Below, piece by piece: positions 1 through 7,429 of a stretch of DNA of 64,000 nt. The stretch's first letter is position 1. The number at the start of each line of letters is the position of its first letter. The position numbers and the translations under genes are program-made. The notes under the pieces were generated by a model. That model worked only from the letters and a program-made list of their open reading frames with translations, did not search any database and was not told the origin of the DNA. The DNA lies in the NCBI RefSeq assembly GCF_009602425.1, contig NW_022261549.1, positions 285,724-349,723 on the forward strand. The letters run 5' to 3'. The stretch comes from Actinia tenebrosa (lineage: Eukaryota > Cnidaria > Anthozoa > Actiniaria > Actiniidae).

Positions 1-1
1 A

Positions 2-163
2 GACAACGACAAGAAAGTCTGTCAGTTCGTTTGTCAAGTCATGATTCCCAAGTCCCTCCGTCCCAAGTTCAACAGCAAGATAGGACCCTTGGGTCAACCC
101 TGTCAAGGCAATTGTTGCCGCAAAGATGTAAATGTAGAAGCAATAAAGACAACGTTTGAGTAA
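2..163 (+). CDS. C-terminal end of a cysteine-containing ORF of the virus-like element
   Basis: The reading frame is open from the window edge to a TAA at 161-163, giving the last 53 residues of a protein whose start lies outside. It has a C-x3-C pair near the left edge and a later C-x3-CC group, with several lysines. An AATAAA sits inside the frame's last codons at about 140-146 and could serve as its poly(A) signal. No family recognised. Confidence 0.35.
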   Translation, partial: DNDKKVCQFVCQVMIPKSLRPKFNSKIGPLGQPCQGNCCRKDVNVEAIKTTFE

Positions 164-240
164 CACAAAAGTCTGGTCTCTTTATTTTACATGAAACAAA
201 ATCTTACTACAATGTTTTCTTCACAATCAAAATCAAACGT

Positions 241-930
241 CTAGACTGATGTCTGCTGTGGATTGGTAATGGAGTCTAGGAGCATCCTCAGATTCTCTTC
301 CTCGAGTGAAGAAATGCTTTGCTCGCCTGGGGGGCCTGCAGGGACTTCCACTTGTACGATCTCTCCTTCCTTCATCAACGTCGGTACCTTTCTCTTAGCT
401 TCATCCTTGGTTCCTGCCCTGACTTTTCTCTTTCTTTTCACGGGCTTCACGGATTGCAATGGCTTGATCACTTCAGTCACGATTTCGATAGGTCCTTCGT
501 CTTCAGTCGTTGCAGTTTCTTCGATTACGCTTTCCTCCTTAGGTCCCTTGACGTACTTGTCCCCGCCCAAGGCTTCCAGGGATTCGCTCAACAGCTGATG
601 AAGATCCACTCGTGCCTTTCGTTGTTCCTTCTGAGTTTCAGCACAAATGACATCGTACTCCATACTTTGCAACAAGCCGTACACCACGCGGTCATACGTT
701 CCCAAGTGCACGCCCTCTTGTGCCAACATCATCCTCAACGATCCTATGTGTCCCATTACCGCCTTATACATCTTTTCTTCGTCTTCGTTCCTCTTGGGTC
801 TTCGACGCCTCCTTCGCATTAACAAAGATCTTCTTCCCACGACGGTGTTCGAGCAATGAGTGCACGGTACACGGCGTGTGCGAATTTTGAGACTTTTATG
901 CCCCTCCTCCTTCGACTCCACTCCTCCCAC
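241..930 (-). CDS. Uncharacterised basic/acidic ORF of the virus-like element
   Basis: A 229-residue open frame. The first ATG in frame is at 817-819, which would give about 192 residues beginning with a run of arginines, so the start is uncertain. The N-terminal part is very Arg-rich, the middle is helical-looking, and the C-terminal third mixes an acidic stretch with a Lys/Arg-rich one. A TTTATT at about 179-184 gives AATAAA on this strand just past the stop. No family recognised. It is the most distal of the three leftward ORFs. Confidence 0.45.
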   Translation of the reverse strand: MGGVESKEEGHKSLKIRTRRVPCTHCSNTVVGRRSLLMRRRRRRPKRNEDEEKMYKAVMGHIGSLRMMLAQEGVHLGTYDRVVYGLLQSMEYDVICAETQKEQRKARVDLHQLLSESLEALGGDKYVKGPKEESVIEETATTEDEGPIEIVTEVIKPLQSVKPVKRKRKVRAGTKDEAKRKVPTLMKEGEIVQVEVPAGPPGEQSISSLEEENLRMLLDSITNPQQTSV

Positions 931-961
931 ATCATCAACGTCACGGTCATCACTGTCAAAA

Positions 962-1276
962 TCATCGTCGTCTTAGCTTTACTCTTTCAAATCGTTTCAT
1001 CGCACGCATGGCCTGTTGCATGTCCTTGCTCGCTCCGCTTCCTGACTGTATGCTCGACGCGACTTGCTTCTTAATAAACGGTACGGCGGCTTTCAATTGG
1101 TTGTGAAGAAAAGCACGCGCTTTCTTGGACTTTACTTTAGAATCAATCAACTTGCCAGCTATTCCTTGCGCCTTATTGGCTATGATACTACCAATGCCAC
1201 TTCCAGCACGGTTCTTTAGGCTCTTGAAGATGTTGCCTCCCGCCTGATGCTTTCTACGTCGTCTGCGTCTCCCCAT
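962..1276 (-). CDS. Small Arg-rich protein of the virus-like element
   Basis: A 104-residue ORF from an ATG at 1274-1276. It opens with a run of arginines followed by Lys/His, a Gly/Ala-rich helix-prone middle, and ends again in basic residues. This resembles the short DNA-condensing or membrane-active core proteins of adenovirus-like elements, but only by composition. Its 5' end overlaps the 3' end of the next ORF (1216-1989) by about 60 bases in another frame. Confidence 0.45.
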   Translation of the reverse strand: MGRRRRRRKHQAGGNIFKSLKNRAGSGIGSIIANKAQGIAGKLIDSKVKSKKARAFLHNQLKAAVPFIKKQVASSIQSGSGASKDMQQAMRAMKRFERVKLRRR

Positions 1277-1989
1277 GCTGCTTCCACAAATTGGTACTCG
1301 TGCCCCCTTTCCGACCCCTTTATATCCTTTCCGTCCGTTTCGTCTCTTCCTCGGGGATCGGAGACCACTTCGTTCATCCTCCTTCTCCTTCTCTGTTCCT
1401 TCTTCTTTTGATTCCTCTTCCTGCGGGCGGCGGCATCCACCTCGTCCTCCTCACCTTCGTTCTCCTCATCTTCATCGCTTGACTTGTTACCACAACAACG
1501 AGTCAACGCCATGATGAAGCCCAAGGTCTCCTTCCTAGCCTTGGCAATGGCGGCTATCATTTCTCTGTATTCGTAATGAAGCTCACCCATGCTTGACCTC
1601 ACAGGCTCGTCTCCTTCCAAGTCATCGTCTCGTCTGTTGGTCTTAAAAAACTTCAATCTCATCATGACTCCCCCCAACAAGGTTTTTTCAAGGTTGAGCA
1701 AATCGTTGTACTTGGAATCCAACAACAGCAACGCGTTACTCTGTTCCTTTCGGGCGGGGTTCTTTATTTTATCCAATCCCAACACCCAATTCTCACGACT
1801 CGAATGCACGCGGGAAGACAACGGTCTTAAATAAATGGGAGCCCCCTGCTTCACGTCTAACGGCATGGCGGCCATCACTTCGTCCGTCACCTCAAACGTT
1901 GCCCCGGGTTCGTCCACTCTCACGGTAGGTGCCGTAGGTATGAGTAACGATGCAGGTCTTGGCTTCATTTCGAACGTCGTGGTAGTCAT
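1216..1989 (-). CDS. Uncharacterised ORF with acidic then basic C-terminus (virus-like element)
   Basis: A 257-residue ORF starting at the ATG on 1987-1989, the first gene of the leftward set. The N-terminal half has no feature I recognise. Around residues 165-185 there is a run rich in Glu/Asp, immediately followed by a strongly Lys/Arg-rich run, which suggests a nuclear or nucleic-acid-binding protein. It starts 77 bases from the first rightward ORF, so the two sets probably share a divergent promoter. Confidence 0.45.
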   Translation of the reverse strand: MTTTTFEMKPRPASLLIPTAPTVRVDEPGATFEVTDEVMAAMPLDVKQGAPIYLRPLSSRVHSSRENWVLGLDKIKNPARKEQSNALLLLDSKYNDLLNLEKTLLGGVMMRLKFFKTNRRDDDLEGDEPVRSSMGELHYEYREMIAAIAKARKETLGFIMALTRCCGNKSSDEDEENEGEEDEVDAAARRKRNQKKKEQRRRRRMNEVVSDPRGRDETDGKDIKGSERGHEYQFVEAAWGDADDVESIRREATSSRA

Positions 1990-2066
1990 GATGAAAATGA
2001 ATAAAAGCCCACTCGCCTTCAGCCCCCTTTATTCGATTTTGCACCGCATCATCAACCAATACGAAC

Positions 2067-2339
2067 ATGCCACGTAAACAAGGAGGCGGAGGCATCCGAT
2101 CACGCCAGAAAAAACGAACCTATGGACAAGTAGGTGGAAACATCCGTTCCAGACCACGAAAACAAAACTATGGTCAAGTAGGAGGCAGACGAAGACGAAA
2201 GAGACGCTCTCAGCAAGGCGGGTTCTTCCCCTTGTTGGCGCTCGTTCCTGCGGCCATCGCTGCCGCCAAAGCCGCCAGCCTTGGCGCCGTCGGAGCAGGG
2301 GTGGGGTTCGGTGTCAAGAAAGGCCTAGAAAAACTCTAA
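2067..2339 (+). CDS. Small basic Gly-rich protein with hydrophobic tail (virus-like element)
   Basis: A 90-residue ORF starting at the ATG on 2067. The first half has a short internal repeat (a basic run followed by YGQVGG, seen twice). The second half is Ala/Leu/Gly-rich and hydrophobic, ending in Lys-Leu. Composition resembles the precursor of a small adenovirus-type core or membrane-lytic peptide; this is inference from composition only. It is the first rightward ORF. Confidence 0.45.
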   Translation: MPRKQGGGGIRSRQKKRTYGQVGGNIRSRPRKQNYGQVGGRRRRKRRSQQGGFFPLLALVPAAIAAAKAASLGAVGAGVGFGVKKGLEKL

Positions 2340-2367
2340 CACGCTACAAGTGCGCATCAGTCTCCTC

Positions 2368-2793
2368 ATGGAAACCACCGAAACTTATCACACCCGTCTC
2401 ATCACCTCCACACTCGATCGCCTCAACTTCCATCAAGTCCAAGAATGTGCCTGCTTTCCTCAAGACCTCCGTCACCGCGTGCCTCAGCTCATGCTCATCC
2501 TTTACCTCCTGGATTGCTTGGACGTCATTCATCCCCTCGCCAAGGTCAAGGAAGAGCACCAATGGTTGTCCGACGATTACAAATCTCATAACTATGACGT
2601 CATGCAACGTTACGCCCACGTTCAAGAATACAAAGGTCATCTCAAACGAATCATCTCCCACGGAAGTACCGAACTCAGCAAGCTCATGACCATTGGACAC
2701 TACATGTCCATTCCCGCCTTCGATCTCCTAGCCAATCATTACGGCATGGACGCCGCGCTACAAATGTGCTTGGAAAAAAAGAAAAACCACTAA
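2368..2793 (+). CDS. LDCLD-motif paralogue 1 (virus-like element)
   Basis: An ORF of about 141 residues from the ATG at 2368; the open frame extends a few codons upstream without an ATG. It carries a hydrophobic helix ending in LLDCLDVIH followed by a W about fifteen residues later. The same pattern recurs in the next two ORFs, so the three form a tandem paralogous set. No known family recognised. Confidence 0.45.
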   Translation: METTETYHTRLITSTLDRLNFHQVQECACFPQDLRHRVPQLMLILYLLDCLDVIHPLAKVKEEHQWLSDDYKSHNYDVMQRYAHVQEYKGHLKRIISHGSTELSKLMTIGHYMSIPAFDLLANHYGMDAALQMCLEKKKNH

Positions 2794-2807
2794 CCCACCC
2801 AACTACC

Positions 2808-3242
2808 ATGCAAGCAACACGACCCCGTACCCGTGCTCTTGCCTTCCTCGAAAAGCGCGTTCGCTCTTGGTGCCTGCCGACCCTCTACGAGAACGACGCC
2901 TCTCCTCACGACGAACAAGAGCGTCTCAAGCTCCTGGAGTTCTACATCGACTGCTTGGATCTCGTGCATGCCCAACACTACTGTCCCTTCCCAGAACACA
3001 GATACGTCAAACCCAAGTACCAATGGATCAAAGACCTCTACGAGGCGCGCCGCGTTTCCGATGCCCGCCGTTGGCTGCACTTCAGCAAGTACCGCACCTT
3101 GGCTCATAACGTGGTCAACACAGACTTCGACCTCAGTCGCCTCGATCCTTCCACCGCTGAAGCTTACAGGAAAGACGTCCCCCTCCTAGAACTTATTGGC
3201 GACCTTAACCACGAAACCCACCTCGATTCTCATCGCAACTGA
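2808..3242 (+). CDS. LDCLD-motif paralogue 2 (virus-like element)
   Basis: About 144 residues from the ATG at 2808, fifteen bases after the previous stop; the open frame is longer upstream but lacks an ATG and would overlap the previous ORF. It has a hydrophobic helix ending in YIDCLDLVH, then a basic segment with W near KYQWIKDLY. The N-terminus is Arg-rich. Second of three tandem paralogues. Confidence 0.45.
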   Translation: MQATRPRTRALAFLEKRVRSWCLPTLYENDASPHDEQERLKLLEFYIDCLDLVHAQHYCPFPEHRYVKPKYQWIKDLYEARRVSDARRWLHFSKYRTLAHNVVNTDFDLSRLDPSTAEAYRKDVPLLELIGDLNHETHLDSHRN

Positions 3243-3244
3243 AC

Positions 3245-3769
3245 ATGGCTCTAACTCGTACGACTCAGCACGTGGACAACCGCATCAGACAAACTCACTT
3301 TGACTGCCTCTACGACGTGCCCGACCGCTGGTGGGAAATCAAGCAAGCTCACCTCACTCCGCGCATGCGCCTCATCATCCTCACCTTCCTCTTGGATTGC
3401 ATGGACACCATCAAAGACCTTCCCGAAGATACCCATGCCGCCCCCTGGGTGAACTGGTCCAGTCGGAAGAACCAACGCTTGCACATGCGCAGTTTCTACC
3501 GTCATTGGCGTCTTCATCCTCAATATCATTCCGCGCCCCTTCAAGGTCAAGAAAGCAATCAACTCTGGGTCGTCAGCAGCCTCGTCAACAAGATTCTCCG
3601 CCCCGACGTCAACCCACGTGACCTGGCAGACGACTCCTGCAACCTCCCCGTCTATTGCATGACCTCGTGTTGGGAACGTCTCGTGTGCGAAGCCCTACGC
3701 TTGACCCCCACCGAAATAATACATCGCCTATATCACAACCTACGCCACAACTTCACCACCTCATCATGA
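3245..3769 (+). CDS. LDCLD-motif paralogue 3 (virus-like element)
   Basis: A 174-residue ORF from the ATG at 3245, two bases after the previous stop. It carries the third version of the shared helix, ending in FLLDCMDTIKD, again followed by a tryptophan-containing segment. The C-terminal half is longer than in its two neighbours and holds three cysteines. The tight spacing fits compact viral gene packing. Confidence 0.45.
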   Translation: MALTRTTQHVDNRIRQTHFDCLYDVPDRWWEIKQAHLTPRMRLIILTFLLDCMDTIKDLPEDTHAAPWVNWSSRKNQRLHMRSFYRHWRLHPQYHSAPLQGQESNQLWVVSSLVNKILRPDVNPRDLADDSCNLPVYCMTSCWERLVCEALRLTPTEIIHRLYHNLRHNFTTSS

Positions 3770-3952
3770 ATCAACATCGTCAAGCCAACCTGCTCTTCAC
3801 CTTCCCGAAAAAAACACTGGTGCCTCGTCCTCCTGCGACCCGACAGGCGGTCCTGCCTCTTCGCCTTCACGGACGACCTGGTGCTTATTACTTTACGGAC
3901 TCAAGTCATGCTCCGCCCTCGTCAAAGTTTCACACCTCGCTTCCACTTCAAC

Positions 3953-4507
3953 ATGAGCGGACGTCGCAATCCTCGGCTGCCTCACTGCCTTTGCCGTAAA
4001 CCCTGCACCTATTACTTCACCGACCGCGATAGCGAACACTGTACCGTAGAAACCTCTACCATTCACGCGCGGTACATTACCTTCATTTGCAACCAACAGT
4101 ATCCGTGGTGTACCTTTACCTGTACCGTTCCCAAAGACAATTATAACGACACCACGTGGGACGCTCTTCGCAAGGCCCGCAATCACGTCGACTCTGAAAT
4201 CAACATCCGACAAAAACTCTCGCAAAGCCAAGCCAACGCCCAGATCATCACCGCACCACGTGAATGGTCTGATGACGTCGTCCACGGACCGCCCACCTAC
4301 ACCAGAGAAGAACAACTCAAAATCCTCAGTCACCTGTTCGGCGTGACTCCTCCCCCTCCTAATTCACCCCCACGTGAAAGCAGTTCCATTGGTTCTCCTA
4401 AGTCCCTCCCCCAAACTGAGGAGCTATATCAAGACCCCTCTTCCGACGAACCTCACACCGATCCAGAGTCAGACCAAGAAAGCCAAGACCACGATTACGA
4501 TGTCTGA
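3953..4507 (+). CDS. Cysteine-rich GRF-like zinc-binding protein (virus-like element)
   Basis: The open frame begins at 3881; the ATG at 3953 puts the cysteine cluster near the N-terminus and is preferred. The first 60 residues hold CxC-x3-C, then further cysteines in an aromatic context (FIC..., PWCTFTC), the spacing expected of a GRF-like zinc finger. The C-terminal half is Pro/Ser/Asp-rich and probably disordered. GRF fingers bind single-stranded nucleic acid in other proteins. A possible relation to the next ORF is noted there. Confidence 0.4.
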   Translation: MSGRRNPRLPHCLCRKPCTYYFTDRDSEHCTVETSTIHARYITFICNQQYPWCTFTCTVPKDNYNDTTWDALRKARNHVDSEINIRQKLSQSQANAQIITAPREWSDDVVHGPPTYTREEQLKILSHLFGVTPPPPNSPPRESSSIGSPKSLPQTEELYQDPSSDEPHTDPESDQESQDHDYDV

Positions 4508-4532
4508 AGAACAGTATTAACCGCCTCCCACT

Positions 4533-5267
4533 TTGCCGCCATCCCCTCAAACGCTCCCGCCTCAAGACGAATACAATCAAGTCAACCATCCCTGCTTTTG
4601 TGGCTCGCCATGTGCTGTCATCAAAACCAAGAATGCCACCTTCTTCAAGTGTGGCGTCAAGGTGGATTACAAGGCCATCACTGAACGTCTCAAGGGCGCC
4701 AAAACCAAAGACGAAAAAGCGCGCGTTTATGCAACTTCCAGGCTGGGATGTAAAATGTACATAAAGAAAGACCTCTACAATGCTGTAGACAACCGTCTCT
4801 TTGGGCTCGATCCCAACTACCTCCCCAAGTGTCGCGAACACAACCTGTTTGCCAAAGTCAACGTCAGTAGTTCTGAGAAGAACAAGAACCGCACCTTTCT
4901 CGCGTGCTCGGTCAACTACCCTGATGTGGCTTGCGATTACTTTGCCTGGTGTGACGAAGTCATTCCTTCCCGCGAACAGCTTCAGCAACAACTGGCGCCA
5001 CAACCTCTAGGACCCCCGCCAAAACGAGGACGCTATGATCAAGAAGACTACCGCTACATCCAATCTCTTCAGCATCCCCCTCAGCATCATCACCCCTCCT
5101 CCTTCTCCCACACAAGCACAGATCAAGATCCTAGGAACCTAGTCAACCCTGGCTACCGTGATCCCTGGCAACAACCTCAAGCCTCAACCGCCTTTGCTAC
5201 TAACTTTGGCAGCACCTCTCGTCCTCTTCCACGTCACTCCACGTACAACACTTCAGGACTTTTTTAA
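4533..5267 (+). CDS. GRF-zinc-finger-like protein (virus-like element)
   Basis: An open frame of about 244 residues; no clear ATG marks its start, so the 5' limit is uncertain. It has a CFCGSPC cluster near residue 24, a cysteine in FFKCG, and later LPKC plus a CDYFAWCDE motif, which closely follows the zf-GRF consensus (cysteines plus an aromatic-W-D/E end). The last 80 residues are Pro/Gln/His/Ser-rich and low in complexity. A possible ATTAAA poly(A) signal lies at about 5303. Confidence 0.45.
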   Translation: MPPSPQTLPPQDEYNQVNHPCFCGSPCAVIKTKNATFFKCGVKVDYKAITERLKGAKTKDEKARVYATSRLGCKMYIKKDLYNAVDNRLFGLDPNYLPKCREHNLFAKVNVSSSEKNKNRTFLACSVNYPDVACDYFAWCDEVIPSREQLQQQLAPQPLGPPPKRGRYDQEDYRYIQSLQHPPQHHHPSSFSHTSTDQDPRNLVNPGYRDPWQQPQASTAFATNFGSTSRPLPRHSTYNTSGLF

Positions 5268-5985
5268 AACCATGTAAACACTTAAGATAATTGCTGAGTT
5301 CATTAAACCTTTTTAAACTAAACACCACGTGTATTTCTTCTCGTTTCCGGGCGATCCCATCCCCACTTACGTCACCCGTTACGTCTCCCCTCCCCGCTTC
5401 TCATTGGGCGATCCATCGCCCCAATCGTTTCCGTTTCCGGGGATTTGCTATGGTAACAGGAATATATGAATACCTAATTCATGAATAAATTAACCTGACC
5501 CTATGTATATACATTTGTTACTACTGGTGCATAGAATTTCATGTTCGCATTGTTGAAGTTGAGTATTCTTTTCTGGGCTGTTGGTATTTGTGAATATTTC
5601 AGTTAAAGCTAAAAGCAGACTAACCTTGATTCTGTAATCAAGAAACACTGCGGTATCGTAAGAAGTCGAAAAAGTTGTATTTTGGATTTAAAACTTGACA
5701 CTCTTTGCGGAATGAGTTATCTTGATGCAGTGTTGTCCTTGTGCGCGTTTGTATATAGCCTTTTACGGACAATGAAAAGAGAAAAAAAGCGGTCTAAGGA
5801 AGGGCTCATCCGGATATCGGTATCAGAGTATCTTGATTCTGCCTCCTGATTTCTTTCTGTACATAGCTGATTTTATTTGAAAATTCATTGGTTCTGGAAG
5901 GTAGTGTCTTTGCAATTTTGTATAATACACATATATAGAGTTGAATAGTTTTTGAGGGTGAAGTTTTTTCTCTTCGCCATTTTAG
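5268..5985. other. Gap between virus-like element and V1 terminal exon
   Basis: No gene seen. 5340-5450 is GC-richer, with two similar stretches containing GGGCGATCC and may belong to the end of the virus-like element. From about 5460 the sequence becomes AT-rich like ordinary intron DNA and leads to the splice acceptor at 5984-5985. Confidence 0.5.
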
Positions 5986-6557
5986 GGCAAAACAGCAAAG
6001 TTGTTATAACGTTAGCAGGAAATGAAAACATCCGTAAGACCTCAGTTGTTCTGGAACTGATTACAAAGTATGGCAAACACATCCAAGACATCCAACTGAC
6101 ACCTGACAGCAGAGGAGCGCACTATACAGCAACCTTCACCCCACCCTCCCGACCCTTCAAGCTAAAAATCAAAGGTACAACAAAGAGGGGCAACCCGTTT
6201 GAAAGAATCTCTCGCAGTATTGTCGAGCCAAAACACGTCCAACTAAGAGTCCTCCATTCTACTTACGACTTCACATTACGCAGAGGAACGAAATCCACAG
6301 TCACGTTCCATCTTTACAACTCCGCCAATGTGAACAAGAGGGTGAAGATCAATGTCAAAGACCGGCTTGGTTACGCAAGTATTAATAGCTTAAAAGTTCA
6401 AACCATCAGGCGAGGACGGTGGGCGTTCTTCAGTGTTTTATTCACGACCCCGATGAGCGCTGCTATGGGAACATGTGACACGGCGTTTATCTTAGTGTCT
6501 GTCATTAATGGCGCTGAGATTCTATCTCAGCCTGTTCAGCTGATCGTGATTGAGTAA
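5986..6557 (+). pseudogene. V1: orphan terminal exon of a hemicentin-like VWA gene
   Basis: A 572-bp terminal exon with an AG acceptor directly before it and a TGA... no: a TAA stop at 6555-6557. Its protein matches exon E of V2, V3 and V4 over the whole length (for example VLELITKYGKHIQDI and RRGTKSTVTFHLYN), a beta-rich module ending in an Ig-like strand pattern. The acceptor phase (one base from the previous codon) is the same as in the other copies. None of exons A-D is visible between it and the virus-like block. Either they lie left of the window with the element sitting in an intron, or this is a broken copy. The frame itself is intact. Confidence 0.6.
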
Positions 6558-7429
6558 ATCGAACTGAAAATTGGCCTAAAAATAAGTAGTTAACTTACAA
6601 ATAACCTAAAATTAGTAGTAAACAGTTAACTGATATTTCATTACTTGGGTTTATATTATGGTCAGCGCTTGTAAAGCTATTAACAGATCACTGGCAATTG
6701 GCTTAGAAATCCGTAGTTAACGTTTAATCGGGTGCCCCATCCAGACGCCCTTTATAGCCCGGAGTAGTCCATCGATATAAATCGATATTGATTTTGCCAA
6801 TCGATAAATCGATAACAATCGATACCGCTGATTTGATTGATATCGATTGTATCGATCAATCGTTAAAAATCGAACTCACACTAAATTTTTGTATCGATTT
6901 TTATCGATTGATTGATTATATACATATCGATTTTTTTCGACTTATGTTCTTGAACAATTTCTATCAATGATCGTACGAGGGTCGTGTGGCTAGGGATTCA
7001 CAGCTTGACACAAACTAGGAGTTGACAGTGAGAAACAAACAGACTCACCACATTAGTAGCAACTCGTAACTCAATAATCGAGAAAACCCGAATTATAACA
7101 ATTCCGTGTTGTCTGGACAACAAGGCTTAGGAGCGTTTTCATTTGCTTTCTTAGAATATGAAAAAAGGAGAAGAGCTATGATGTTTCTGGTTATTTACTA
7201 TATTTTTCTGCTTTCTTTGCCTCTCCATTTAGTTGCAGATTTGCTATTATTATGTGGCGAACTGATTGTCATGTTATGCATCGCAGAATTTGTAATTGCC
7301 TTGATTTTGTAGCTTTACAAAGCCATCCTATCGTGGATTGCAAGTTGAATTTTCATGCTTGCAGGCGTTCAACTCGATGACACTTTGAATGTTACTTTTC
7401 AGACTTTGAGTGTTACTTACTGTACACCA
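6558..7429. other. Intergenic DNA with ATCGAT-rich stretch
   Basis: No gene. About 6769-6935 is dominated by degenerate repeats of ATCGAT/TCGATT, a palindromic six-base unit. The remainder is AT-rich without recognised structure and may include the 3' tail of the LINE that follows. Confidence 0.5.

Larger units (their letters stand above)
1..5450. mobile_element. Virus-like element, Polinton/adintovirus-like (fossil, right part)
   Basis: A gene-dense block of about 5.3 kb, visibly richer in G+C than the rest of the window, with short intronless ORFs set nearly end to end. Three ORFs run leftward and six rightward from a divergent gap near 1990-2066, and one more rightward ORF ends at 163. 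Two ORFs encode small, very Arg-rich proteins of the kind seen as virion core proteins in adenovirus-like and adintovirus-like elements, and two carry GRF-like cysteine patterns. No polymerase, integrase, capsid or packaging ATPase lies inside the window, so the family is only an inference. The ORFs seen look largely whole, which suggests a young or conserved copy. The left end is outside the window and the right end is placed roughly where ORFs stop. A large DNA virus insertion of another kind is the main alternative. Confidence 0.45.

Noticed and set aside
263-1834. Plus-strand open frames over 263-598, 319-822, 1275-1514 and 1589-1834
   Set aside because: They lie opposite the better minus-strand ORFs, have Ser/Leu/Phe-rich shadow composition and no supporting context.
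7106-7312. 68-residue hydrophobic plus-strand frame
   Set aside because: Looks like a chance frame rich in Leu and Ile from AT-rich DNA; no start context or neighbours.
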